From Rathayibacter iranicus NCPPB 2253 = VKM Ac-1602 (lineage in GTDB: Bacteria > Actinomycetota > Actinomycetes > Actinomycetales > Microbacteriaceae), in assembly GCF_003149025.1 (NCBI RefSeq), contig NZ_QGDV01000004.1, positions 206,860 through 270,859 on the forward strand: 64,000 bases of DNA. The letters are read 5' to 3'. Below, piece by piece: positions 34,453 to 45,252 of the stretch. The position numbers were made by a program, and so were the translations under genes. Under the pieces are notes generated by a model. That model had not been told where the DNA came from, ran no database searches, and saw only the letters and a list, made by a program, of their open reading frames with translations. Each line of letters begins with the position of its first letter. Position 1 is the first letter of the stretch.

Positions 34453-35280
34453 CTAGGGAGTGGCCCGCTCACCCAGCGTGCCGCAGCGGGTGACGGCGAG
34501 GCCCGACTCCTCCAGGCGGGTGACGAACTCGTCGTCGGCTGCGGCCCCGGTGAGGAGTCGGTCGAACTCGTCGGCGCTGGCGATCCGGCCGAGATCGACG
34601 ACGCCGAGCTTGCGCGAGTCGGCGACGACGATTCGGTGCGCCGCCGCGTGCAGCATTCGGCGCTTGAGGGTCGCCTCGGGAAGGTTCACGTTCGTCACAC
34701 CCGCCTCGGGGTGCACGCCGGTGCAGCCGATGAAGGCCACGTCGGCGCGCAGTCGCTCCAGCATCTCGGAGGCGAGCGGCTCGACGAGCGAGTGCTGTAG
34801 CGGGCGGAGGGTGCCGCCGGTGACCACCACGGTGAAGCGCGGAATCGCCGGTTCGAGGGCCAGGGCCGTCGACAGGCCGTTCGTGATGACGGTGACGCCG
34901 GTCAGCTCCGCCCTCGCGACAAGGGCGTGCGCGATGGCGAGCGGCGTCGTGCCGACATCAAGGATGACGCTCTGGCCGGACGAGACGGAGGCGGCGGCTT
35001 CCCGCCCGATCGCGGCCTTCTCGTCGGAGGCGGCGCTCAAGCCTTCCTCGAGCGAGCGCTCGCCGGGACGCTGCACAACGGGAATCGCGCCGCCGCGCAC
35101 GCGCTGCACGGCTCCTTCGCTGGCGAGGACGGCGAGGTCGGAGCGGACCGTCACCACGGAGACGCCGAGCCGGTCAGCGAGTTCCGTCACGGCGACGAAG
35201 CCTGAGCGCTCGGCGAGCAGGCGGATGCGTAGGCGCCGCTCGGGCGCCGAGTTCGCCTCCTGGTCGCTGTCCGCCCTCAT
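34453..35280 (-). CDS. DeoR family transcriptional regulator
   Basis: 275-aa sugar-responsive repressor. The N-terminal helix-turn-helix is RIRLLAERSGFVAVTELADRLGVSVVTVRSDLAVLASEGAVQRVRGGAI (in parts), typical of DeoR. The C-terminal DeoRC effector domain has SVILDVGTTPLAIA, TNGLSTALAL, VTGGTLRP, FIGCTGVHPEAGVT and VVADSRKLG. ATG at 35280 chosen; upstream extension has no coding character. Divergent from galTK with an AAACCCGGGTTT palindrome between them, so it likely controls these genes and itself. Confidence 0.9.
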   Translation of the reverse strand: MRADSDQEANSAPERRLRIRLLAERSGFVAVTELADRLGVSVVTVRSDLAVLASEGAVQRVRGGAIPVVQRPGERSLEEGLSAASDEKAAIGREAAASVSSGQSVILDVGTTPLAIAHALVARAELTGVTVITNGLSTALALEPAIPRFTVVVTGGTLRPLQHSLVEPLASEMLERLRADVAFIGCTGVHPEAGVTNVNLPEATLKRRMLHAAAHRIVVADSRKLGVVDLGRIASADEFDRLLTGAAADDEFVTRLEESGLAVTRCGTLGERATP

Positions 35281-35313
35281 TCGGCTATGGTCGTGCGTCG
35301 AACAGAACTTGTC

Positions 35314-35337
35314 AAAGAGAAACCCGGGTTTTCTTTT
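35314..35337. promoter_or_regulatory. Candidate operator between the DeoR gene and galT
   Basis: Perfect 12-bp palindrome AAACCCGGGTTT (35320-35331) with purine-rich left and pyrimidine-rich right flanks that extend dyad symmetry imperfectly. It is 31 bp before the last base ahead of galT's ribosome region and 39 bp from the regulator start. Confidence 0.55.
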
Positions 35338-35367
35338 CGAAGGGAGAGTCTTAGTCTTGCTCCTGCC

Positions 35368-36561
35368 ATGAACGAAGCGATCCCCCTCTCCGCCGGCGTC
35401 ATCAAGCGCCCGCACATGCTGGCCGACGGCCGCGAACTCGTCTACTACGACGACGCCGACACGACGCTCCCCGCCGAACGCTCAGCAGATGCTCGCGACC
35501 TCGATCCCCGCCCCGCGACCGCGCGCATGCGCCTAGACGTTCTCAGCGGCGACTGGGTATCGATCGCGGCCTCCCGGCAGAACCGCGTGGTCTTGCCGCC
35601 CGCTGAACTCGACCCGCTGGCTCCGGCCTCGCCGACCAACCCGTCCGAGGTGCCCAGCCGCTACGACGTCGCCGTCTTCGAGAATCGCTCCCCCTCCTTC
35701 GGACCGCTGCTCGACGACGCGGACGCGCCCGGCTCCCTGGACGATCTGCGAACCCTCGGCCTCGGCCGCACACTGACCAGCGTCGGTCGCTGCGAGGTCG
35801 TCTGCTTCAGCCCCGAACACGAGGGGTCCTTCGCGACACTGAGCGCTTCTCGCGCGCGGACGGTGGTCGAGGCCTGGGCCGACCGGGTCGGCGTCCTCTC
35901 GACGCTGCCGGGCGTCCAGCAGATCTTTCCGTTTGAGAACCGCGGTGAGGCGATCGGAGTCACGCTGCACCACCCGCACGGGCAGATCTACTCCTACCCC
36001 TACGTCACGCCGCGCACCACGCAACTCCTCGCGTCGCTCGACTCCTACGGGCCTTCCCTGTTCGCCGACGTGCTCGCCTTCGAGCAGGCCGGCGAGCGCG
36101 TCCTGATTCGCGGCGAGCATTTCACCGCCTTCGTGCCCTTCGCCGCACGCTGGCCCATCGAAGTGCACCTGCTGCCGCACCGCCAGGTGTCCGACCTCGC
36201 GGCGACCACACCGGAAGAGCGCGACGAGCTGGCCCGCCTCTACCAGCGGCTGCTGCGCGGCATCGACGCACTCTACGAGACTCCGACGCCCTACATCGCC
36301 GCCTGGCACCAGGCTCCGGTGCACGAGCGCCGCGATGAGGTGCGGATGATGCTCCAGATCACCTCCCCACGCCGAGCGGAGACGAAGCTCAAGTACCTCG
36401 CGGGCAGCGAAGCGGCGATGGGAGCGTGGATCGGCGACATCGCCCCCGAGACGAGCGCCACCGCCCTGCGCGCCGCAATCGAGCGGGCCGACGTCGAGCT
36501 CCTCGGTGGTGCCACCACGAGCGCCACGAGCGCCGCCGTCAGCGCCGAGGACATCCGATGA
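35368..36561 (+). CDS. galT: Galactose-1-phosphate uridylyltransferase
   Basis: 397-aa Leloir-pathway enzyme exchanging UMP between UDP-glucose and galactose-1-phosphate. The nucleotidyl-accepting histidine is in HHPHGQIYSYPY; other family segments are GDWVSIAASRQNR, FENRSPSFGP, QQIFPFENRGEAIG and PIEVHLLPHRQV. ATG at 35368 is chosen; the ribosome site is weak (AGGGAGAG lies about 20 bp upstream). The stop overlaps galK by 4 bp. Confidence 0.95.
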   Translation: MNEAIPLSAGVIKRPHMLADGRELVYYDDADTTLPAERSADARDLDPRPATARMRLDVLSGDWVSIAASRQNRVVLPPAELDPLAPASPTNPSEVPSRYDVAVFENRSPSFGPLLDDADAPGSLDDLRTLGLGRTLTSVGRCEVVCFSPEHEGSFATLSASRARTVVEAWADRVGVLSTLPGVQQIFPFENRGEAIGVTLHHPHGQIYSYPYVTPRTTQLLASLDSYGPSLFADVLAFEQAGERVLIRGEHFTAFVPFAARWPIEVHLLPHRQVSDLAATTPEERDELARLYQRLLRGIDALYETPTPYIAAWHQAPVHERRDEVRMMLQITSPRRAETKLKYLAGSEAAMGAWIGDIAPETSATALRAAIERADVELLGGATTSATSAAVSAEDIR

Positions 36562-37736
36562 CCGCCTCCGCCTCCCTCACCGCTGTCGCCCGCGGCGCAG
36601 CCGACGACTTCCAGCGCACCTACGGCCACCCCTCGGCCGGAGTCTGGGCTGGCCCCGGCCGGGTGAACCTGATCGGCGAGCACACCGACTACAACGACGG
36701 CTTCGTCTTCCCGTTCGCGATCGACCGTGCCACGGCGATAGCGGTTGCTCCCCACGAGGATCGGACGATCCGGATCGGGAGCGCCTTTTCCCCCGATGTC
36801 GTCGAGGTCTCCCTCGACCGACTCGACCCGGACGCCGTGTCCGGCTGGTCGGCGTATCCGCTCGGCGTCGTTTGGGCGCTCACCCAGTACGGCGTCTCTC
36901 TCGCCGAGCACGAGGGCTTCGATGCGTTCGTCGACTCGGATGTGCCCGTGGGCGCCGGGCTCTCGAGTTCGGCCGCACTCATGTGCGCGATGGCTGTCGC
37001 TCTCAACGAGCTTTGGGACCTCGGCCTCGACCGGGCAACGCTAGCCCGGGTAGGGCGGCGGGCCGAGAACGTCGCCGTCGGCGCTCCGACCGGGATCATG
37101 GACGAGTCTGCGTCCCTGTTCGGCAAGCGAGACGCCGCGGTCTTCCTCGACTGTCGCAGCCTCGACACCGAGGTGATCCCGCTGGGCTTCGAGGAGGCGG
37201 GACTCGTCTTGCTGGTCATCGACACTCGCGTCGAGCACGCGCACGCGACGGGCGGATATGCCGAACGTCGTGCGTCCTGCGAACTCGGCGCGTCGACGCT
37301 CGGAGTCGACTCGCTGCGGGAACTCTCGGTCGACGATCTGCCGCGCGCGCAGGAACATCTCGATGACGTCACCTATCGGCGCGTTAAGCACGTCGTAACC
37401 GAGGACGCCCGCGTCCTCGAGACTGTACGCACCCTCCGCGAGCACGGCCCGCGCGCGATCGGCAGACTGCTCGACGCCGGGCACGTCTCGCTCCGCGACG
37501 ACTTCGAGATCTCGATACCCGAGCTCGACACCGCGGTCGAGGCGTCCCGCGGCGCGGGCGCGATCGGCGCACGGATGACCGGGGGCGGCTTCGGCGGCTC
37601 CGCGATTGCACTGACGCCGGTCGACAAGGAGGGAGATGTCCGGGCGGCGGTCCTCGCCGCCTTCGCAGAGAAGGGCTTCGCGACTCCCGAGCTGTTCCTC
37701 GTGACGGCGGCCGACGGCGCGGGTCGCGTGCTCTGA
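36558..37736 (+). CDS. galK: Galactokinase
   Basis: 392-aa GHMP kinase phosphorylating galactose. Signature PGRVNLIGEHTDYNDGFVFP, ATP-binding PVGAGLSSSAAL, catalytic Asp in GIMDESASLFG, and MTGGGFGGSAIAL near the end. It overlaps galT by 4 bp (ATGA). With galT and the GalM-like epimerase it completes most of the Leloir pathway; galE is not in the window. Confidence 0.96.
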   Translation: MTASASLTAVARGAADDFQRTYGHPSAGVWAGPGRVNLIGEHTDYNDGFVFPFAIDRATAIAVAPHEDRTIRIGSAFSPDVVEVSLDRLDPDAVSGWSAYPLGVVWALTQYGVSLAEHEGFDAFVDSDVPVGAGLSSSAALMCAMAVALNELWDLGLDRATLARVGRRAENVAVGAPTGIMDESASLFGKRDAAVFLDCRSLDTEVIPLGFEEAGLVLLVIDTRVEHAHATGGYAERRASCELGASTLGVDSLRELSVDDLPRAQEHLDDVTYRRVKHVVTEDARVLETVRTLREHGPRAIGRLLDAGHVSLRDDFEISIPELDTAVEASRGAGAIGARMTGGGFGGSAIALTPVDKEGDVRAAVLAAFAEKGFATPELFLVTAADGAGRVL

Positions 37737-37737
37737 C

Positions 37738-37964
37738 GTGTCCGCCCCCAAGGACTTCCACGCGAGCACGACCGCCTGGGCCTTCCCGCCCGAGGCGCGC
37801 GATCATGCCGCCGAGCCGCCCCCCAGCTCCGCGGTATCGACGGGTCCTCGTCGAGCGAGCGCACCCGCAGACGGATGCTGTGGCGCGCACGCTCGGCGAG
37901 GACGCGGTCGACGGCAGGGCGGCTCCGAGCACTCCTGCCGCGCAGGCGAGCGCCCGGGGCCTAC
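37738..37964 (+). pseudogene. Possible frameshifted ORF remnant after galK
   Basis: A GTG one base after the galK stop opens SAPKDFHASTTAWAFPPEAR with strongly coding-like third positions for about 32 codons; coding character then shifts to another frame (RYRRVLVERAHPQTDAVAR, TLGEDAVDG). No product recognised. It may be the decayed third gene of the gal operon, or chance. It converges on the alcohol dehydrogenase gene. Confidence 0.25.
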
Positions 37965-39011
37965 TCAGTGCTCGAAGGTCGAAGCGTCGATCACGAAGCG
38001 ATAGCGCACATCCGAGGCGAGCACGCGCTCGTACGCCTCAGTGATCTGCGACGCCGACACGACCTCGACCTCGCTCGCGATGCCCTTCTCGGCGCAGAAG
38101 TCGAGCATCTCCTGGGTCTCGCGGATGCCACCGATGCCGGAGCCCGCGAACGAACGACGAGCACCAAACAGCGTGAAGACGTGCAGCGGCAGCGGCTCGG
38201 CCGGGGCGCCGACGTTGACCATCGTTCCGTTGCGGCGGAGAAGACCGAGGTAGGCGTCGAGGTCGAGCGGAGCGCTCACCGTGTTGATGATGAGATCGAA
38301 GGTGTTCGCCAACTCGGTGAACGTCGCCTCGTCCTTCGTCGCGAAGTAGTGGTCGGCACCGAGGCGGAGGCCGTCCTCCTTCTTACTCAGCGTCTGCGAC
38401 AGGACGGTGACCTCAGCCCCCATCGCGTGCGCGAACTTCACGGCCATGTGGCCGAGTCCACCGAGACCGACGACGGCGACGCGCGTGCCGGGGCCCGCCT
38501 TCCAGTGCGACAGCGGCGAGTAGGTGGTGATGCCCGCGCAGAGCAAGGGCGCAGCGGCTTCGTAGGGGATCGATTCGGGGACGCGCAGCACGAAGTCCTC
38601 GACAACGACGACGTGGGTGGAGTACCCGCCCTGGGTGATGCTGCCGTCGCGATCGACCGAGGCGTAGGTGCCGGTGTTGCCCTGCAGGCAGTACTGCTCC
38701 TCACCGGCGAGGCAGTTCTCGCACTCGCGACAGGAGTTGACCATGCAGCCGACGCCGACGCGGTCGCCGATGGAGTGCTTGGTCACCTCGGTGCCGACCT
38801 CGGTGACGACGCCGACGATCTCGTGCCCAACAGTGAGCGGGTACTGCACCGGTCCCCACTCGCCGCGCACCGTGTGGATATCGGAGTGGCAGATGCCGGC
38901 ATACGCGATCTCGATCAGGATGTCGTGCGGTCCGACGTCCCGACGCTCGATCGTGGTCGGAACGAGCGGCTCGGTCGCGGAGGGGGCGGCGTAGGCGGTG
39001 ACGGTGCGCAT
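37965..39011 (-). CDS. Zinc-dependent NAD(P) alcohol dehydrogenase (YahK/cinnamyl-ADH type)
   Basis: 348-aa medium-chain dehydrogenase/reductase. Catalytic zinc ligands Cys in [13 protein letters not shown] motif in [10 protein letters not shown], and a later Cys/Asp; structural zinc in CRECENC...YC. Rossmann motif [24 protein letters not shown] (in parts). The family reduces aldehydes with NADPH. ATG at 39011 has GAGGAG 7 bp upstream. Transcribed alone, 123 bp after folD's stop on the same strand. Confidence 0.92.
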   Translation of the reverse strand: MRTVTAYAAPSATEPLVPTTIERRDVGPHDILIEIAYAGICHSDIHTVRGEWGPVQYPLTVGHEIVGVVTEVGTEVTKHSIGDRVGVGCMVNSCRECENCLAGEEQYCLQGNTGTYASVDRDGSITQGGYSTHVVVVEDFVLRVPESIPYEAAAPLLCAGITTYSPLSHWKAGPGTRVAVVGLGGLGHMAVKFAHAMGAEVTVLSQTLSKKEDGLRLGADHYFATKDEATFTELANTFDLIINTVSAPLDLDAYLGLLRRNGTMVNVGAPAEPLPLHVFTLFGARRSFAGSGIGGIRETQEMLDFCAEKGIASEVEVVSASQITEAYERVLASDVRYRFVIDASTFEH

Positions 39012-39134
39012 GGATTCTCCTCGTGGGTCGCGCTCCCTCGACGTGCCCCACGACTGGGGGATGCGAGAGCGCCGAACAACGCTACCGGGCAACCGCCTGA
39101 ATGTTGCCCGCCAGCATGCGAAGCAGAGCGAGAA

Positions 39135-40016
39135 TCAGCGCAGAGCGCGCTCGGCCGCGGTGACGACGTTATGGATCAGCATGGCGCGAGTCATGGGACC
39201 GACACCGCCGGGAACCGGCGACAGCCAGCCCGCGACCTCGGCCACTTCTGGAGCGACGTCGCCGGTGAGTTTCGCGCGCCCGGTCTCGGGGTTCTCGACC
39301 CGGGTGATCCCCACGTCGAGGACCGCCGCACCGGGCTTCACCCAGTCGGCGGCAATCAGTCCCGGCACGCCGACCGCGGCGACGACGATGTCGGCACGGC
39401 GCACCTCAGCAGCGAGGTCGACGGTGCGGGAGTGGGTGAGGGTCACGGTGGCGTCGAGGCCCTTCCGGGTCAGCAGCAGGCCGAGCGGACGACCGACCGT
39501 GAGGCCACGCCCGACGACGACCACGTGCTTGCCCGCTGTCGGGATGCTGTGGCGCCGGAGCATCTCGACGATGCCGTTCGGCGTGCACGGCAGCGGGCTC
39601 TCGAGCTCGCCCTCGACGCCGAGAACGAGGCGGCCGAGATTCGTCGGATGCAGGCCGTCGGCGTCCTTATCGGGGTCCATCAGCTCCAGCATCGCGTTCT
39701 CGTCGATGCCCGTGGGCAGCGGCAGCTGAATGATGTAGCCCGTCACCGACTCCGACTGGTTCAACCCGAGGATGGCCGCGCGAATATCGTCCGCCGTCGC
39801 CGTTGCTGGCAGGTCGACGCGGATCGATTCAATGCCGACCTCGGCGCAGTCGCGGTGCTTGCCTGCGACGTACGAGCGCGAGGCCGGATCGTCGCCGACG
39901 AGGAGGGTGCCGAGTCCGGGCACGACGCCCTGCTCACGCAGTGCGGCGACGCGCTCGGCGATCTCCGCCTTCACCGCTGCCGCAGTGGCGACTCCGTCGA
40001 GTACCTGTGCCGTCAC
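39135..40016 (-). CDS. folD: Bifunctional methylenetetrahydrofolate dehydrogenase/cyclohydrolase
   Basis: 293-aa one-carbon enzyme interconverting 5,10-methylene-, methenyl- and 10-formyl-THF. Conserved YVAGKHRDC with catalytic Lys, [27 protein letters not shown], and the NADP site [20 protein letters not shown] start. It lies 76 bp after glyA; both are probably under the ZTP riboswitch upstream of glyA. Confidence 0.96.
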   Translation of the reverse strand: MTAQVLDGVATAAAVKAEIAERVAALREQGVVPGLGTLLVGDDPASRSYVAGKHRDCAEVGIESIRVDLPATATADDIRAAILGLNQSESVTGYIIQLPLPTGIDENAMLELMDPDKDADGLHPTNLGRLVLGVEGELESPLPCTPNGIVEMLRRHSIPTAGKHVVVVGRGLTVGRPLGLLLTRKGLDATVTLTHSRTVDLAAEVRRADIVVAAVGVPGLIAADWVKPGAAVLDVGITRVENPETGRAKLTGDVAPEVAEVAGWLSPVPGGVGPMTRAMLIHNVVTAAERALR

Positions 40017-40092
40017 GTCGGGCTCCTTGGTCTAGGCGCGGCGGAGGGAGGGCGTGCCCCGCCTGCGCCGCACGGGTGGTGCAGGGGATCGA

Positions 40093-41385
40093 CTACAGCC
40101 CGGGGTACAGCGGGAAGTCGTCGGTGAGGCGAGCAACGCGAGTGCGTAGCGCCTCCAGATCGGCTGAGGGCTTGAGCGCCTCGGCGATAACGTCGGCGAC
40201 CTCGGTGAACTCGGCGTCGCCGAAGCCGCGGGTCGCGAGCGCGGGCGTCCCGATCCGCAGGCCCGATGTGACCATTGGCGGGCGAGGGTCGAACGGCACC
40301 GCGTTGCGGTTTACCGTGATGCCCACCTCGTGGAGGCGGTCCTCGGCCTGCTGGCCGTCGAGCGGCGAGTTCCGCAGATCGGCCAGCACCAAGTGCACGT
40401 CGGTGCCGCCGGTGAGCACGTCGATGCCCTCGGCCTTCGTGTCGGCTGCGGTCAGGCGCTCCGCGAGAATCTGCGCGCCCCGGATGGTCCGCGCCTGGCG
40501 GTCGGCGAACTCGGCCCCGCCAGCGAGTTTGAACGCGGTCGCCTTGGCGGCGATGACATGCATCAGCGGTCCGCCCTGTTGCCCGGGGAACACGGCCGAG
40601 TTGAGCTTCTTCGCGTACTCCTGCTTAGCCAGGATGAGGCCCGAGCGCGGGCCGGCGAGCGTCTTGTGCACCGTCGAGGTGACGACGTCGGCGTGCGGCA
40701 CCGGTGACGGGTGCAGCCCGGCGGCGACGAGGCCGGCGAAGTGCGCCATGTCGACCCAGAGTGTGGCGCCCACCTCGTCCGCGATGGCACGGAACGCCGC
40801 GAAGTCGAGGTGGCGTGGGTAGGCGGACCAGCCGGCGATGAGCACCTGCGGGCGGACCTCGAGAGCTTTCTCGCGGACGGCGTCCATGTCGATCCGGAAG
40901 GTCTGCGGGTCGACGCCATAGGAAGTGGCGTTGTAGAGCTTGCCCGAGAAATTCAGCTTCATGCCGTGCGTGAGGTGCCCGCCGTGCGCCAGCTCGAGGC
41001 CCAGAATCGTGTCGCCGGGCTGGATCAGCGCGGCGAGCGCCGCGGCGTTGGCGGTCGCACCCGAGTGCGGCTGCACGTTCGCGAACTCTGCCCCGAAGAG
41101 CGCCTTCGCCCGGTCGATCGCGAGCTGCTCGGCGACATCGACGAACTCGCAGCCGCCGTAGTAGCGGCGTCCCGGGTACCCCTCGGCGTACTTGTTGGTC
41201 AAGACGGAGCCCTGCGACTCGAGGACGGCACGCGGCACGAAGTTCTCGCTCGCGATCATCTCGAGGTACCCGCGCTGGCGGTCGAGTTCCTGCTGGAGGA
41301 CGGCGGCGATCTCGGGGTCGACGACCGAGACGGGCTCATCGAACGACGCGGCGAGACCGGTGCTCGGGGCAGAGGAAGAGGACAC
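40093..41385 (-). CDS. glyA: Serine hydroxymethyltransferase
   Basis: 430-aa PLP enzyme moving a one-carbon unit between serine and THF. Visible: [36 protein letters not shown] (in parts), [12 protein letters not shown], and the PLP lysine in [18 protein letters not shown] at 41385 has AAGGAG 6 bp upstream. The leader carries a ZTP riboswitch, so expression should rise when the folate-stress alarmone ZTP (or ZMP) accumulates. Confidence 0.97.
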   Translation of the reverse strand: MSSSSAPSTGLAASFDEPVSVVDPEIAAVLQQELDRQRGYLEMIASENFVPRAVLESQGSVLTNKYAEGYPGRRYYGGCEFVDVAEQLAIDRAKALFGAEFANVQPHSGATANAAALAALIQPGDTILGLELAHGGHLTHGMKLNFSGKLYNATSYGVDPQTFRIDMDAVREKALEVRPQVLIAGWSAYPRHLDFAAFRAIADEVGATLWVDMAHFAGLVAAGLHPSPVPHADVVTSTVHKTLAGPRSGLILAKQEYAKKLNSAVFPGQQGGPLMHVIAAKATAFKLAGGAEFADRQARTIRGAQILAERLTAADTKAEGIDVLTGGTDVHLVLADLRNSPLDGQQAEDRLHEVGITVNRNAVPFDPRPPMVTSGLRIGTPALATRGFGDAEFTEVADVIAEALKPSADLEALRTRVARLTDDFPLYPGL

Positions 41386-41477
41386 GGACGCTCCTTGACT
41401 GGGAAACGGAAAGGGCCCGAGAGGTCGCCGGGAAGCGACCCGGCTCGTGTGGGCGACCCGAACTACGGTATCCGTTC

Positions 41478-41580
41478 CAGCCCAGGCGTGCGGCGAGAAA
41501 AGTGTCCGGAGGAGTGCTCCAGAGGAGGTGCTGCTCCCTGATGGTCACCCATCCGAACGCCAGTCGCAGCGCGTTCACTC
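41478..41580 (-). ncRNA. ZTP riboswitch (pfl motif) in the glyA leader
   Basis: On the minus strand the leader reads GCGACTGGCG (about 41562-41571), then CATCAGGGAGCA, then GCCGCACGCCTGGGC (ending about 41480). These are, in order, the three conserved blocks of the pfl/ZTP aptamer as I remember them (GACUGGCG, GGGGAGC, CCG..GCCUGGGC). The spacing and the target glyA-folD, the classic one-carbon context, agree. The expression platform may be the GGTCGC/GCGACC hairpin at about 41423-41440 near the glyA ribosome site. Confidence 0.85.
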
Positions 41581-41688
41581 TAGCAACGAGGGGCGCGTGG
41601 CGCGGTAAGTCGATCGTGCTGACGCGGGAGGAGGTCTGTGCAACGATCGCTCGAAGCTGTCTCCTCGCGGGACGCCGGAGGGAGCGAC

Positions 41689-43764
<2,076 letters not shown>

Positions 43765-43803
43765 GTGATGAGGGCCGCTTCCCGCCACCGTTATCCTGAG
43801 CGG

Positions 43804-44733
43804 ATGCAGCCCGAGACCGCCGTGTCCGCCTCCGACCGGCCCGCACGCGCGGGCGCCGATGCTGCACGGGCCGGCAGGCGAGGGGACAGCAACCACTGGA
43901 CGCTGACGTTCGCCTGCCGCGATCTTCCCGGGATCGTGCACGCGGTCTCCGGTGCGGTCGTCCAGGCCCGCGGCAACATCACCGAGAGCCAGCAGTTCTC
44001 GAGCGCCGACACCGGGCGCTTCTTCATGCGCCTGCAGGTCGAATCGCCGATCACCCGCGAGGAATTTGCCGCCGCACTGCTACCCATCACCGAGCACTAC
44101 GAGATGACCTGGCGCCTCGATGTCGTCGACCGGCCGCTCCGGACGCTGGTTCTCGCCTCCACCGCCGCGCACTGCGTGAACGACCTGCTGTTCCGCCAGC
44201 GCGCTGGTCAACTTGCGGTGGAGGTGCCGCTCATCCTGTCCAACCACGGGAGCCTGCGTGATCTCGCCGAGTTCTACGGCGTCCCGTTCGAGTCGCACCC
44301 CGTCGTCTCGCCCGAGTCGAAGCGGGCGTTCGAGGAGCGCGTGGTCGAGGTCGTCGAGGAGCACGACATCGAGCTCGTGGTCCTCGCCCGCTACATGCAG
44401 ATACTCTCGCCCGAACTCTGCGCACGGCTCGCCGGCCGGGCGATCAACATTCACCACTCCTTCCTGCCGGGGTTCAAGGGCGCCAACCCCTACAAGCAGG
44501 CGCATGCGCGGGGCGTGAAACTCATTGGCGCGACGGCCCACTTTGTGACCAGCGATCTCGACGAGGGTCCGATCATCGAGCAGAACGTCGTCCGCGTCGA
44601 CCACTCGCACTCGGTTGCGCAGCTCGTCGCGATCGGACAGGACGAGGAAAGTCGCACTCTCACCCAGGCGGTGAAATGGTTCGTCGAGGATCGGGTGCTA
44701 CTCGATGGCGCCCGCACCATTATCTTCCGCTGA
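43804..44733 (+). CDS. purU: Formyltetrahydrofolate deformylase
   Basis: 309-aa enzyme hydrolysing 10-formyl-THF to formate and THF. N-terminal ACT domain ([22 protein letters not shown]), then a formyltransferase-like catalytic domain with [36 protein letters not shown] and the catalytic Asp in [15 protein letters not shown] at 43804 chosen; the earlier ATG at 43765 overlaps nothing but adds non-conserved residues. Adds to the one-carbon gene set in this window (glyA, folD, purN, purH). Confidence 0.93.
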   Translation: MQPETAVSASDRPARAGADAARAGRRGDSNHWTLTFACRDLPGIVHAVSGAVVQARGNITESQQFSSADTGRFFMRLQVESPITREEFAAALLPITEHYEMTWRLDVVDRPLRTLVLASTAAHCVNDLLFRQRAGQLAVEVPLILSNHGSLRDLAEFYGVPFESHPVVSPESKRAFEERVVEVVEEHDIELVVLARYMQILSPELCARLAGRAINIHHSFLPGFKGANPYKQAHARGVKLIGATAHFVTSDLDEGPIIEQNVVRVDHSHSVAQLVAIGQDEESRTLTQAVKWFVEDRVLLDGARTIIFR

Positions 44734-44748
44734 TCAACGCCGGTTAGC

Positions 44749-45123
44749 ATGGTCGGCGTGAATCGAGGACGAGCGGATGCGGTCACGACAGACATCGCAG
44801 TCGGACCCAACGCGATCCTGCACTTCCTCCTGGAGCTTGCAGCTCTCGTGACATTCGCCGTCTGGGGCTTCGCCGCCTGGGACGCCCCGTGGAGCATCGT
44901 CGCCGGCATTGGCGCCCCGATCCTGGCCGCCCTGATCTGGGCGCTCTTCCTCTCGCCTCGCGCGGTCCTCGCGATCGACGTCTACGGCCGGGCGCTGATC
45001 GAGCTGCTCCTGATGGGAGCCGCCGCGCTCGCCTGGTTCGATCTGGGGCAGCCGATTGTCGCGGTAGTCTTCGGCGTCCTCGCCGTCGTCTCGGGCGTCA
45101 TCGCAGGGCGCCGCTCGCTCTGA
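44749..45123 (+). CDS. YrdB/DUF2568 family membrane protein
   Basis: 124-aa protein with four predicted helices: ILHFLLELAALVTFAVWGF, IVAGIGAPILAALIWALF, GRALIELLLMGAAALAWF and IVAVVFGVLAVVSGVIAG. The pattern NxxLxFLLELAAL and LxP..A...D matches DUF2568. Function unknown. It begins 15 bp after purU and is likely co-transcribed; a GTG at 44758 is an alternative start. Confidence 0.8.
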   Translation: MVGVNRGRADAVTTDIAVGPNAILHFLLELAALVTFAVWGFAAWDAPWSIVAGIGAPILAALIWALFLSPRAVLAIDVYGRALIELLLMGAAALAWFDLGQPIVAVVFGVLAVVSGVIAGRRSL

Positions 45124-45189
45124 GCCAACAGCGCGCACGGTGCCTCCGACAGGCGGATCGCCGGCGCCCACTCCTGCCCGGCAACGGTG

Positions 45190-45234
45190 GACGGCCGCCC
45201 CGCTGCTCCCCGAGGAGCGAGCAGGACGGCCGTC
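45190..45234. terminator. Bidirectional terminator between the YrdB-like gene and the subtilase
   Basis: Arms GACGGCCG...GCTGCTCC and GGAGC...CGGCCGTC pair with a 4-nt loop and two short mismatched positions; about 18 bp from the leftward subtilase stop. Confidence 0.7.
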
Positions 45235-45252
45235 AGAGGGGGTCGCGGAGGG

